Positions 31,955-40,795 of a DNA stretch of 64,000 nt are shown here, in pieces. This DNA comes from Mycolicibacterium sp. BiH015. Lineage in GTDB: Bacteria > Actinomycetota > Actinomycetes > Mycobacteriales > Mycobacteriaceae. Location of the stretch: assembly GCF_027706845.1 (NCBI RefSeq), contig NZ_JAQGCZ010000004.1, forward strand, positions 310,001-374,000, in the 5' to 3' direction. The notes below the pieces were generated by a model that saw only the letters and a list, made by a program, of their open reading frames with translations, ran no database searches and was not told the origin of the DNA. The translations under genes and the position numbers were made by a program. Positions within the stretch are counted from its first letter, which is position 1; every line of letters begins with the position of its first letter.

Positions 31955-33493
31955 ATGATTCTTCTCGGGGTGGCGATAAGCATCGCCGTCGTCGTGGCCG
32001 TCGGCTTCTACGTGTCCAAGAGGATCGAGGGCGACAGCTCCAATTTCCTTGTGGGCGGCCGGATGCTGCCCTTCTGGCTCGTCGGCGGCGCACTGATGGG
32101 CGCGGCGGTCGACACCAACGCCACGCTCGGCAACACCGATCTCGCGTTCGAGTTCGGATTCTGGGCCGGTGCCTGTCTGCCGCTGGGACTGGCGCTGTGC
32201 CTGCTCATCACCGGCATCTTCTTCGCCAAGCCGATGAACCGGATGGGGCTGACGTCGTTCCCGGACTACTACCGCCTGCGGTTCGGCCGTTCGGTGGAGG
32301 TCAGCTCGTCGATCCTGCTCGCCATCGCGTTCTGCATGCTGGTGGCCGGCAATCTCGTGGCAGGCGGGCTGCTGTTCAACTACTTCCTCGGGATGCCGTA
32401 CTGGCTCGGTGTGGTACTGATCGCGGCAATTGCGGTGGCCTACACCGGAACCGGTGGCCTGATCGCCGACGCCTACACCGCGATCATCCAGATGACGCTG
32501 ATCCTGGTCGGCGCGATCGGTCTGTTCATCTGGATGTCGAGCACCCACGGCATCAACATCGCCGACGGCATGGGACCTTTCGCGCTGGGGCAGCTGTCGG
32601 ATCCGGCGCAGGGTGCCGTCATCAACTGGGCGACGTTGATCGCGCTCGGCATCGGCGACATCGTCGCGATCGACTTCATGGCGCGCGTCTTCTCGGCGAA
32701 GTCGCCCGAGGCGGCGCGCAGGGCCTGCTTCAGCGCATCGGCCGGCACCGTGGCGATCTGCGTGCCGTTCGGACTCGTTGTGCTGGCGGCACATTCGTTC
32801 ATGCCCGAGGAACTCGACGGCCCGGTGCTGTTCGTGCTGCTGGATCAGTACGCCCCGGTCGGACTGACGGTCCTGGTGCTGTGCGGCCTGGTCGGCGCGT
32901 CGATGTCCACCGCCAACGGTGCGATCCTGGCCATCTCCAATGTGTGTGTGCGCAACCTCGGAGGCGTGCGGCGCGTTCACGTTGCCGGGCAGAAAGATCC
33001 GCTGCTGAAGGCCACCCGCATCGCGATGGTGCCGATGACGCTGTTCTCGATCCTGTTCGCGATCTACGTCCAGCAGACGGGCATCCTGCTGACGCTGGCC
33101 TTCGATCTGATGCTGGCCTGCCTGGCGGTGCCGTTCATCCTCGGGCTGGTGTGGCGCCGGGGGACGACGACAGCCGCGATGGCGGCCATCGCGGTGGGAT
33201 TCGTGGTCCGGATCGGGTTGTTCGTGATGACGCCGACGATGTTCGGTGTGGAGAACACGATCCTCTACATCCCCAACGGGCTCATCGACGCCTCGTTCGA
33301 CGGATGGCCGACGTTCATCGCGTTCGCCGCAGGCCTGTTGACCTACGTGGCGGTGTCACTGGCAACGCCGGCAGCTCACCTGCGTGGGCTCGACATCAAG
33401 GTCGCCGAAGATCTCGACGATGTGCTCGACGATCCGGATCGTTTCGAGGAAGAGCCGCTCGTTCCGGCGAAGGTGGGAGCCCAGGCGACGTAA
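31955..33493 (+). CDS. sodium:solute symporter family transporter, probable guanidine importer
   Basis: 512 residues with about 13 membrane helices. The family's sodium-site region MGAAVDTNATLGNTDLAFEFGFWAGA and the FPDYYRLRFGRSVEVSS loop are present, and a long hydrophilic tail ends the protein. SSS transporters bring in small solutes with sodium ions. The guanidine-I riboswitch in its leader and the divergent ureohydrolase point to guanidine or a guanidino compound as substrate. Start ATG has GGGAGG 11 bases upstream within a self-complementary GGAGGCTCC. Confidence 0.88.
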   Translation: MILLGVAISIAVVVAVGFYVSKRIEGDSSNFLVGGRMLPFWLVGGALMGAAVDTNATLGNTDLAFEFGFWAGACLPLGLALCLLITGIFFAKPMNRMGLTSFPDYYRLRFGRSVEVSSSILLAIAFCMLVAGNLVAGGLLFNYFLGMPYWLGVVLIAAIAVAYTGTGGLIADAYTAIIQMTLILVGAIGLFIWMSSTHGINIADGMGPFALGQLSDPAQGAVINWATLIALGIGDIVAIDFMARVFSAKSPEAARRACFSASAGTVAICVPFGLVVLAAHSFMPEELDGPVLFVLLDQYAPVGLTVLVLCGLVGASMSTANGAILAISNVCVRNLGGVRRVHVAGQKDPLLKATRIAMVPMTLFSILFAIYVQQTGILLTLAFDLMLACLAVPFILGLVWRRGTTTAAMAAIAVGFVVRIGLFVMTPTMFGVENTILYIPNGLIDASFDGWPTFIAFAAGLLTYVAVSLATPAAHLRGLDIKVAEDLDDVLDDPDRFEEEPLVPAKVGAQAT

Positions 33494-33502
33494 TCTGGCG
33501 CC

Positions 33503-34564
33503 ATGTTGCGGTGGTGGTCGCTGATTGCCGCCGGTGCGCTGTTCACCGCGCCTCTGGTGGCGCCCGGCGCGGCCACCGCATGTGCCTGCGGCGGGCTGCT
33601 CAGCTCGGATCCGTCGCTGCGGGTCGCCGACGAGCTGGCACTGGTCACCGGCGACGGCACCGTGGAAACCGTGGTGATGCGGCTCAACCTGGACACCTCG
33701 GCCGACAACGCCGCGCTGGTGATGCCCACGCCCACGCCCGCGACGGTGTCGGCCGCACCGGCCGAGCTGCTCGGCGAACTGGCGACCCTGTCCGCTCCTC
33801 GGGTCGAGACGGTCAAGCGCTGGACGATCGGCTGGGGAGCGTCCGGGGCGAGCGCCGAGGGGGCGACCGCGGCGGCCCCCGGCTCGGGCCCCGGCAACCC
33901 GACAGTGGTGCAGCAGGTCCAGTTGGGCCCCCTGGAAGCGACCACGCTGTCGGGCGGCGATCTCTCCGGTGTGCGGAACTGGCTGGCGGACAACGGCTAT
34001 GAGTTGAGGCCGGAGATCTCCGAGGGGCTCGACCCCTACTTGCGCGAGGGATGGTCGATCGTCGCGATGCGGCTCACGACCGACGACGCTGCGCTGTCGG
34101 GACCGCTGGCACCGGTGACGCTGACGTTCGAATCCGAGGAGCTCGTGTACCCGATGCGGATGTCGGCGCATGCGGATACCGGGCAGACCGTGACGATCTA
34201 CACCCTCGGGCAGCACCGGATGCAGCGCGACGACCCCGACGCCGGCGATCACATCGTGGCGCAGGAGTACGCGGGATCCATTGCGGGACGGACGCAGAAC
34301 GTCACGCTCCGGGAGTTGTCGAAGTCCGGGGCATATCTGACGAAGCTGACCACCACCATCGTCGATCCCGATTCGATCACGTCGGACTTCGTGTTCGTCG
34401 ACGCACCCGACGACGACCCGTATCAGCCGGTGATCTACTCCTACGAGCGGGTGGACCTCACCGTTCCGGTCCTGATCGGCTCGATCGTTCTCGTCGTGAC
34501 GGCCGGCGTGCTGGTGGGCCGGTGGCTCACCCGAGGGGCGCGACGGCCTCCCACGGCACCGTGA
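33503..34564 (+). CDS. DUF2330 membrane-anchored extracellular protein
   Basis: 353 residues with a signal peptide (MLRWWSLIAAGALFTAPLVAPGAATA) ending before CACGGLLS, the cysteine-bearing start typical of DUF2330, and a C-terminal anchor helix (VPVLIGSIVLVVTAGVLVG) followed by basic residues. The bulk should lie outside the membrane. Function of the family is unknown. It begins 9 bases after the symporter stop, so it may share the guanidine-controlled transcript, an association worth noting. Confidence 0.8.
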   Translation: MLRWWSLIAAGALFTAPLVAPGAATACACGGLLSSDPSLRVADELALVTGDGTVETVVMRLNLDTSADNAALVMPTPTPATVSAAPAELLGELATLSAPRVETVKRWTIGWGASGASAEGATAAAPGSGPGNPTVVQQVQLGPLEATTLSGGDLSGVRNWLADNGYELRPEISEGLDPYLREGWSIVAMRLTTDDAALSGPLAPVTLTFESEELVYPMRMSAHADTGQTVTIYTLGQHRMQRDDPDAGDHIVAQEYAGSIAGRTQNVTLRELSKSGAYLTKLTTTIVDPDSITSDFVFVDAPDDDPYQPVIYSYERVDLTVPVLIGSIVLVVTAGVLVGRWLTRGARRPPTAP

Positions 34565-35324
34565 GCACCCCGTCGCGCAGGCTCTTGCGCGGCATGGACA
34601 CCGGAAACCCCTCGGCGACAAGCAAATTCATCATCGCCCGCCACCGGATTCGCGGTCCGAACACGCCGTGCCCGGCGACGCTGGCCCATGCGCGGTCGGC
34701 GGCACGCAGCAGCGTATGAATGGGTTGGCCCTCGACGTTGTGATGGATCAACACCTTGGGCAGGCGCTCGGCGAGATCGGACGGCTTGTCGATCGCGAAC
34801 GGGTCGCATGCCAGTGTCAGGCTCACCGGGGACGTCGCGTCCAGCAGCACCCAGCAGCACAGCCGCCCCAACTCGTCGCAGGTGCCGTCGACGATCAAGC
34901 CGCCTGCCGACACCCCTTCTCGCATCGCGGTCCACGCATCGTCCACCGCCTCGACCGGATACTGGCGCAGAACGTTGAAGGCGCGCACCAGAACTGGCCG
35001 GTGACCGGCCAATTCGAAACCGCCGAGCGCGAATTCGACGCCGGGCGCGGCGCCGTCCCGCACAGCCGCCTGTCCGGCCCGCACGCGCTCCGGTTCGATC
35101 TCCAGGCCGATCACCCGCACATCGTGACGCACTTCTCGCAGCCGCACCGCCAACTCCAGTGTCGTGACGGGTTTGGCGCCGTAGCCCAGATCGACGACGA
35201 GCGGGTCAGGGGAGGCTTGCAATGCGGTGCGTACCCGCGACGAGTGCACCAGCCAGCGATCGCTGCGGCGTAGCCGGTTGTGGCCCGTGGTGCCCCGCGT
35301 CACCTGTCCGATGGGGGCGGCCAT
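34527..35324 (-). CDS. class I SAM-dependent methyltransferase-like protein
   Basis: 265 residues from the ATG at 35324. A Rossmann start (DPLVVDLGYGAKPVTTLELAVRL) and acidic strand (VIGLEIEPERVRAGQAA) suit S-adenosylmethionine binding. The substrate is unknown. Its 3' end overlaps the convergent DUF2330 gene by 38 bases. It is not part of the M. tuberculosis order I remember at this place and may belong to the accessory block that begins with the ureohydrolase. Confidence 0.75.
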   Translation of the reverse strand: MAAPIGQVTRGTTGHNRLRRSDRWLVHSSRVRTALQASPDPLVVDLGYGAKPVTTLELAVRLREVRHDVRVIGLEIEPERVRAGQAAVRDGAAPGVEFALGGFELAGHRPVLVRAFNVLRQYPVEAVDDAWTAMREGVSAGGLIVDGTCDELGRLCCWVLLDATSPVSLTLACDPFAIDKPSDLAERLPKVLIHHNVEGQPIHTLLRAADRAWASVAGHGVFGPRIRWRAMMNLLVAEGFPVSMPRKSLRDGVLTVPWEAVAPLG

Positions 35325-35346
35325 GTGCTCGATGGTAGAGACCCGA

Positions 35347-35868
35347 TCAGCTGTTTTCGGTGATCCACACCGTGGTGAAGCGTTGTTCTGCGGTGAGCAG
35401 GTAGAGCAGTTGGCTGCCGATGAAGTTCTCGATCTTGCCGCCCACCAGCGGGACCTTGACCTCGACGGTGGCCTTGAACGCCATCCGCGATGCGATGCTG
35501 CCCTTGGCGTCGACCACCGACGACAGCACCGCATCCCCGGTCAACGAGGCGGGCGCTCCGGGGATCGAACCGCGCACCACCGCCGTGGCCCGTCGATCCG
35601 CGACCGGGGTCCAGATCTCCTCGCGCACGAAACTCAAGTCTCCGCGGTGGAATTGGGTGACCACGGCGGGCAGCCTGTCGGCGCGCAGCGTCTGCGTGGT
35701 CTTGATGCGGATACCGCCGGCCTCGTCGACGACCATCTCGTCGAGGGTGGCATCGTCGGCGCCGGAGTCGCCGAGCCGGACCAGCCAGTACTCCTGGTCG
35801 CTGAAGGCCTTGTGCACCTGCTCGACCGTGCCCTCGTACTCGGCGGCCATGTCGAATGAACGCGGCAT
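35347..35868 (-). CDS. DUF2505 protein (Rv0481c-like)
   Basis: 173 residues of START/polyketide-cyclase-like type: SFDMAAEYEGTVEQVHKAFSDQEYWLVRLGDSG at the start and KVPLVGGKIENFIGSQLLYLLTAEQRFTTVWI at the end, a fold that usually forms a hydrophobic pocket. The protein is probably a lipid or small-ligand carrier. It is divergent from murB, in the same place as Rv0481c. Confidence 0.85.
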   Translation of the reverse strand: MPRSFDMAAEYEGTVEQVHKAFSDQEYWLVRLGDSGADDATLDEMVVDEAGGIRIKTTQTLRADRLPAVVTQFHRGDLSFVREEIWTPVADRRATAVVRGSIPGAPASLTGDAVLSSVVDAKGSIASRMAFKATVEVKVPLVGGKIENFIGSQLLYLLTAEQRFTTVWITENS

Positions 35869-35894
35869 AGCTGGCCACGCTACCGTTACCGGCC

Positions 35895-36944
35895 GTGGGC
35901 ACTTCGTTGTTGGGCGGCGTGCCGTTCACCGAGAACGTGCCGCTGGCGCCGCTGACGACGCTGCGGGTGGGACCCATCGCCGCGCGCCTGGCCACCTGTC
36001 TGCGCACCGAGCAGGTCGTCGACGCGGTGCTGGCCGCCGGGCCCGATGCGCTCGTGCTGGCAGGTGGCTCGAACGTGGTGCTGTCCGACGAGCTGACTGA
36101 TCTCACCGTGGTCCGCCTCGCCAACGCCGGAATCACCGTCGACGGAGCGGTGCTGCGCGCCGAGGCGGGAGCGGTCTGGGACGACGTCGTCGCCGTGTCG
36201 CTGGAGCACGGGCTCGGGGGGCTGGAGTGCCTGTCGGGCATCCCGGGGTCGGCCGGGGCGACCCCGGTGCAGAACGTCGGCGCGTACGGCGCGGAGGTCG
36301 CCGACACGATCCGACGGGTCAGGCTGCTCGACCGCACCACCGGCGCGGACCGCTGGGTCACCCCGGATTTTCTCCGGTTCGGTTATCGCACAAGCATTCT
36401 GAAGCATTCCAGGACCTGGGTGGTCTTGGAGGTGGAGTTCGAACTCGACGCCGCAGGACGCAGCGCGCCGCTGCGCTACGGAGAGCTCGCCACCGCGCTC
36501 GACGCGCACGCGGGGGAGCGCGCCGATCCGGCGGAGGTGCGCGCGGCGGTACTCGCGCTGCGCGCTCGCAAAGGCATGGTGCTCGACGACGCAGACCACG
36601 ACACCTGGAGCGTCGGGTCCTTCTTCACCAATCCCGTCGTCACCCGCGCCGAGTTCGAGCGCCTCGATGCGTCGATCGACGGTCCCGTCCCGAACTATCC
36701 GGCCCCCGACGGCGTGAAGCTTGCTGCGGGCTGGCTGGTCGAACGTGCCGGATTCCGCAGGGGTTATCCGGGCGACGAAGCGCCCGCGCGGCTGTCGACC
36801 AAACATGCGCTGGCGCTCACCAATCGCGGCACGGCGACGTCATCCGACGTGATTGCGCTGGCCAGGACGGTGCGCGACGGTGTCAAGGCGGCTTTCGGGA
36901 TCGAACTCACACCCGAGCCGGTTCTGGTTGGCTGCTCTTTCTAG
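35895..36944 (+). CDS. murB: UDP-N-acetylenolpyruvoylglucosamine reductase
   Basis: 349 residues from GTG. MurB landmarks: [19 protein letters not shown], the FAD-binding [35 protein letters not shown], the catalytic-serine loop [10 protein letters not shown], and [14 protein letters not shown]. It reduces the enolpyruvyl ether to UDP-MurNAc with NADPH and FAD in the cytoplasm. The next gene is an L,D-transpeptidase lipoprotein, so two steps of peptidoglycan assembly sit together. Confidence 0.95.
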   Translation: MGTSLLGGVPFTENVPLAPLTTLRVGPIAARLATCLRTEQVVDAVLAAGPDALVLAGGSNVVLSDELTDLTVVRLANAGITVDGAVLRAEAGAVWDDVVAVSLEHGLGGLECLSGIPGSAGATPVQNVGAYGAEVADTIRRVRLLDRTTGADRWVTPDFLRFGYRTSILKHSRTWVVLEVEFELDAAGRSAPLRYGELATALDAHAGERADPAEVRAAVLALRARKGMVLDDADHDTWSVGSFFTNPVVTRAEFERLDASIDGPVPNYPAPDGVKLAAGWLVERAGFRRGYPGDEAPARLSTKHALALTNRGTATSSDVIALARTVRDGVKAAFGIELTPEPVLVGCSF

Positions 36945-36959
36945 GTACCGTTGGTTCAC

Positions 36960-38258
36960 GTGAGCCCTGCTGAACCGCTGCCGTCGATCACGAGACGGCG
37001 AGCGCTTGCCGCCTTTGCGGTCGGCGTCGTCGCACCGGGTGCTCTCGCCGCCTGTATGCGAACCGAGGGCCCTTCCGAAGGGGAGGCCGCCGAGGAAGCG
37101 CCGAAGACACCCACCATCACCTACGAACCCTCCGACGCGACCGCCGAGGTCGCGCCCACCGGCAGCGTCGGCGTCAAGGTGTCCGACGGCTGGTTCCAGA
37201 AGGTCACGCTCACCAACACGAGCACCGGCACGGTCGTCGCGGGTGCCCTGAACAAGGACCGCAACGCCTACACGATCACCGAGTCGCTCGGGTACGGGGC
37301 GTCCTACGAGTGGGCCGGTTCGGCCGTCGGCGAGGACGGCAAAGCGGTGCCGCTGTCCGGCACGTTCACCACCGTCATGCCGACCACGCAGGTCAGCGGC
37401 CGCTTTCAGCTCGCCGACGGGCAGACCGTCGGCGTCGCCGCGCCGATCATCCTGCAGTTCGATGCTGCCATCGCCGAGGACGACCGCGCCGAGGTGGAGA
37501 AGGCGTTGAAGGTGACCACCACGCCGCCGGTGGAGGGTAGCTGGGCGTGGCTTCCCGACGAGGCCGGCGGCTCGCGGGTGCACTGGCGGACCAGGGACTA
37601 CTACCCGGCGGGCACCACGGTGCACGTCGACGCCAACCTCTACGGTGTGCCCTTCGGCGGTGGCGCCTACGGCGCTGCCGACTCGACGCTGGACTTCACG
37701 ATCGGCCGCTTCCAGGTCGTGAAGGCCGAGGCGTCGAGCCACCGCATTCAGGTCCTCACCGACGCCGGGGTCATCATGGATTTCCCGTGCAGCTACGGCG
37801 AGGGCGATCTGGACCGCAACGTCACCCGCAGCGGCATCCATGTGGTCACCGAGAAGTACGAAGACTTCTACATGACCAACCCGGCCGCCGGTTACGCCAA
37901 CGTGCGCGAGCGGTTCGCGGTGCGGATCTCCAACAACGGCGAGTTCATCCACGCCAACCCGGCCAGTTCGGGCGCACAGGGCAACAGCAATGTCACCAAC
38001 GGCTGCATCAACCTGTCCCTCACCGACGCCGAGCAGTACTTCAACGTCGCGATGTATGGCGACCCCGTCGAGGTCACCGGCACCCGGATTCAGCTTTCCT
38101 ACGCCGACGGCGACATCTGGGACTGGGCCGTCCCGTGGGACGAATGGAAGTCCATGTCCGCGCTGTCGTCGGAGGCCAGGCCCGACGCGATGCCCAGCAC
38201 CGCCCCGGCGACACCGTCAGGTGCTCCGCAGCCGGTGGGAGGACGTCCGGGCGGCTAG
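36960..38258 (+). CDS. lprQ: L,D-transpeptidase lipoprotein LprQ (LdtMt5-like)
   Basis: 432 residues from the GTG at 36960. The signal contains three arginines before the hydrophobic core ([14 protein letters not shown]) and a lipobox LAAC with Cys32, so it may be a Tat-exported lipoprotein. Two immunoglobulin-like domains precede a YkuD domain with catalytic Cys349. The active site reads NVTNGCIN instead of the common SHGC form, a variant recalled for LdtMt5 (Rv0483). It makes 3-3 peptidoglycan cross-links outside the membrane. Its stop overlaps that of a small opposing ORF. Confidence 0.92.
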   Translation: MSPAEPLPSITRRRALAAFAVGVVAPGALAACMRTEGPSEGEAAEEAPKTPTITYEPSDATAEVAPTGSVGVKVSDGWFQKVTLTNTSTGTVVAGALNKDRNAYTITESLGYGASYEWAGSAVGEDGKAVPLSGTFTTVMPTTQVSGRFQLADGQTVGVAAPIILQFDAAIAEDDRAEVEKALKVTTTPPVEGSWAWLPDEAGGSRVHWRTRDYYPAGTTVHVDANLYGVPFGGGAYGAADSTLDFTIGRFQVVKAEASSHRIQVLTDAGVIMDFPCSYGEGDLDRNVTRSGIHVVTEKYEDFYMTNPAAGYANVRERFAVRISNNGEFIHANPASSGAQGNSNVTNGCINLSLTDAEQYFNVAMYGDPVEVTGTRIQLSYADGDIWDWAVPWDEWKSMSALSSEARPDAMPSTAPATPSGAPQPVGGRPGG

Positions 38259-38371
38259 CCTTCGTCGCCGGTCCAGAATGCGTCCAGGATCATCGCCTCG
38301 AGCGCGCTGAGTTCCAGCGCCGCTTCCAGCGTGGGATCGATCGCCTGGGTGGGCAGAGTCAGAGTTGCCAT
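38255..38371 (-). CDS. small 38-residue ORF convergent with lprQ
   Basis: A short ORF from ATG (38371) to TAG, with a GAGG Shine-Dalgarno sequence seven bases before the start on the minus strand. The peptide begins [21 protein letters not shown] and ends with a hydrophobic helix and acidic tail ([11 protein letters not shown]). It is acidic, amphipathic and has no signal peptide or cysteine. Its stop shares the CTAG with the lprQ stop. I know no family. Codon choice is normal for this genome, and the good ribosome site speaks for a real gene. Confidence 0.6.
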   Translation of the reverse strand: MATLTLPTQAIDPTLEAALELSALEAMILDAFWTGDEG

Positions 38372-38435
38372 CGCAGTCCTCGCCTGTGAGTTGCGCCTTG
38401 ATTGGACGCTACTCAGCTTTGTGGCCGTACTGAAG

Positions 38436-38463
38436 AATTTCTTGCGTGTTATCCCAAGAAATT
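38436..38463. promoter_or_regulatory. AT-rich inverted repeat upstream of the small ORF
   Basis: AATTTCTTG (38436-38444) and its exact complement CAAGAAATT (38455-38463) are separated by 10 bases. It lies between the SDR gene end (38498) and the small ORF start (38371), both on the minus strand. It could be an operator for the small ORF or a terminator for the SDR gene; the lack of GC in the arms favours an operator. Confidence 0.5.
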
Positions 38464-38497
38464 GGCACCGAATTCGCTGACAATCAGCTGAGGACGG

Positions 38498-39253
38498 CTA
38501 CTTCCTGTTGAAGCGCGAACCGCTGGCGCCGCTGACCTGGTCGCGCGGTCGCACGACGATGAGGTCGAGGTCGACGTGCGGCGGCCGGCTCGCGACGAAT
38601 CCGACAACCTCGGCGATGTCCTCGGCCACCAGGGGAGTGACGCCCTGGTAGACCTTCTCCGCGCGCTCCTCGTCGCCCTCGAAGCGGTTCAGCGAGAAGT
38701 CGGTCTTCACCATGCCCGGCGCAACTTCGGTGAGCCGCACCGGTTTTCCGAGCAGCTCGCTGCGCAGCGTGCGGTGAAGGACACCTTGGGCGTGCTTGGC
38801 CGAGGTGTACCCGCCGCCGTTGTCGTAGATCTCGACCGCAGCGATCGAGGTGATCGTGACGATGAGCCCGTCGCCGGAGTCGATCAGCTTGGGGAGCAGT
38901 GCACGGGTGACGTGCAGGGTGCCGAGCACGTTGGCTTCCCACATCCATCGCCAATGCTCGACGTCGGCGTCGGCGATCGACTCCAAACCGCGGGCCCCAC
39001 CTGCGTTGTTCACCAGCACGTCCACCCGGTCCAACCGGCCCGCCATGGCCGCCACGGCGGTCGGGTCAGTGACGTCGGCCACAATCGCGGTGCCGTCGAT
39101 CTCGGCGGCGAGCGCTTTGATCGGACCTTCGCGACGTGCCACGCAGACCACGTGAAACCCTTGAGCGGCAAGAGTTCTCGCGGTTGCTTCGCCGATTCCG
39201 GCACTGGCGCCGGTGACCACTGCGACCCGGCGGGCATCTGTTGGAGTCGTCAT
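38498..39253 (-). CDS. short-chain dehydrogenase (Rv0484c-like)
   Basis: 251 residues from the ATG at 39253. The SDR set is complete: TGASAGIGEATA, NNAGGARGLES and the active-site YTSAK (Tyr-x-x-x-Lys) preceded by TITSIAAVEIYDNGGG. The substrate is unknown; the NADP preference is suggested by VARREG after strand 2. It occupies the place of Rv0484c between lprQ and the ROK regulator and is divergent from the latter. Confidence 0.88.
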   Translation of the reverse strand: MTTPTDARRVAVVTGASAGIGEATARTLAAQGFHVVCVARREGPIKALAAEIDGTAIVADVTDPTAVAAMAGRLDRVDVLVNNAGGARGLESIADADVEHWRWMWEANVLGTLHVTRALLPKLIDSGDGLIVTITSIAAVEIYDNGGGYTSAKHAQGVLHRTLRSELLGKPVRLTEVAPGMVKTDFSLNRFEGDEERAEKVYQGVTPLVAEDIAEVVGFVASRPPHVDLDLIVVRPRDQVSGASGSRFNRK

Positions 39254-39293
39254 GTACCCAACCCTAGCCGTCGTGCTAAGTTGACCGGGTGTA

Positions 39294-39374
39294 CCGGAAC
39301 AGTCAGGCAGTTCTCGCTGCCGCGCGGCGTGCGTGTTGTTGTTGCGCACCCCGCCGCGCCTGACTGCGCTCCGG
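39294..39374 (+). promoter_or_regulatory. long imperfect hairpin ahead of the ROK regulator gene
   Basis: CCGGA and CAGTCAGGC (39294-39308) pair with GCCTGACTG and TCCGG (39358-39374); inside, GCGGCG and TGCG pair with CGCA and CGCCGC. The structure has a 15-base bulge on its 5' side. If the ROK transcript starts upstream, it would form in the leader 70-150 bases before the ATG. Confidence 0.4.
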
Positions 39375-39447
39375 ACTGACCAAGTCCTGCTGAGTCGCGA
39401 AGGTGTGGCCTCGCCCCACCAGCCGCCTCTACTCCAAGGACTTCCCG

Positions 39448-40740
39448 ATGAGCACCACTCTCACCAAGCGTCCCCGCACCGCATCGGCCACGCGCACCAC
39501 ATCGTCCACCGGCGGTAAGCGCTACCCCCAGGCTCTGCTGCACCACATCGTGGCGCCCGCGCTGCGCCTGCCCGACGCGGCCGCAGCCTCCGTGTTCGCG
39601 GCCACCAGGCAGCGCGGACCCATCGCTCGCGACGTCATTGCGCAGGTCACCGGCCTCAGCATTGCCACGGTGAACCGTCAGGTCACCGCCCTTCTCGACG
39701 TGGGGCTGCTCCGGGAGAGAGCCGATCTCGCCGTGTCCGGTGCGATCGGCAGGCCTCGTGTGCCCGTCGAGGTCAACCACGAGCCCTACCTGACCCTCGG
39801 CGTCCACATCGGTGCCCGTACCACCAGCATCGTGGCCGCCGACCTGTTCGGGCGCACGCTCGATGTCGTCGAGACGCCGACCCCCCGCGGCCCCCAGGCG
39901 GCGGCGTTGGCGGCGATCGCCGGCAGCACGCGCCGCTACCTGAGCCGCTGGCACCGGCGCCGCCCGCTGTGGGTCGGCGTCGCCGCCGGCGGTGTAGTCG
40001 ACAGCGTCACCGGATACCTGGACCATCCGCGGCTGGGGTGGTCGGATGCGCCCGTCGGGCCGGTGCTCGCCGAATCCCTGGGCCTGCCCGTCTCGGTGGC
40101 GTCCCACGTGGATGCCATGGCCGGCGCCGAACTACTGCTCGGCGTTCGGCGCCAGCCGACCAAGTCGGCCACCAGCCTCTACGTCTACGCTCGTGAGACC
40201 GTCGGCTACGCGCTCTCCATCGGGGGTCAGGTGCACTCGCCCTCCAGTGGCCCAGGCACGATCGCCGCGCTGCCCGTGCATTCCGAATTGCTCGGCGGCA
40301 CAGGGCGATTGGAATCCACCGTGAGCGACGAGGCGGTGCTGTCGGCGGCCAGGAAGGCGCGCATCGTTCCCGCCGATGGCGCGACATCGACCGTGACGGC
40401 CGTGCTGCGCGCCGCCCGGCAGGGCAACGAACAGGCGATCGCGCTCGTCGCCGAGCGGGCCCGAGTGCTCGGCGAGGCCGTCGCGCTGTTGCGAGACATG
40501 CTCAATCCCGACGACCTGGTCGTCGGCGGCCAGGCCTTCACCGAATACCCGGAAGGCATGGGCATCGTCGAGTCGTCGTTCGCGGAGCGCTCCGTGCTGG
40601 GGCACCGCGACATCCGCGTCACGGCGTTCGGGAACCGGGTGCAGGAGGCCGGGGCAGGCATCGTGTCGCTCGGCGGGCTGTACGCCGATCCGATCGCCGC
40701 GATGCGCCGGGCGTCACGCAGGCCCGAGGTGAGCGCCTGA
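39448..40740 (+). CDS. ROK family transcriptional regulator (Rv0485-like)
   Basis: 430 residues from an ATG with AAGGA upstream. An N-terminal winged helix (GPIARDVIAQVTGLSIATVNRQVTALLDVGLL) is joined to a ROK sugar-kinase-like domain (LTLGVHIGARTTSIVAADLFG; VGVAAGGVVDSVTGYLDHPRLGW). The zinc-binding and catalytic residues of true kinases are not evident, so it is a regulator. In M. tuberculosis Rv0485 affects pe/ppe gene expression (from memory). It sits directly before mshA. Confidence 0.87.
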   Translation: MSTTLTKRPRTASATRTTSSTGGKRYPQALLHHIVAPALRLPDAAAASVFAATRQRGPIARDVIAQVTGLSIATVNRQVTALLDVGLLRERADLAVSGAIGRPRVPVEVNHEPYLTLGVHIGARTTSIVAADLFGRTLDVVETPTPRGPQAAALAAIAGSTRRYLSRWHRRRPLWVGVAAGGVVDSVTGYLDHPRLGWSDAPVGPVLAESLGLPVSVASHVDAMAGAELLLGVRRQPTKSATSLYVYARETVGYALSIGGQVHSPSSGPGTIAALPVHSELLGGTGRLESTVSDEAVLSAARKARIVPADGATSTVTAVLRAARQGNEQAIALVAERARVLGEAVALLRDMLNPDDLVVGGQAFTEYPEGMGIVESSFAERSVLGHRDIRVTAFGNRVQEAGAGIVSLGGLYADPIAAMRRASRRPEVSA

Positions 40741-40795
40741 GTTCGGCCAGCACGTCGGAAGGTTGAGACATTCCGCCGCGGTGTAGACATGACGT

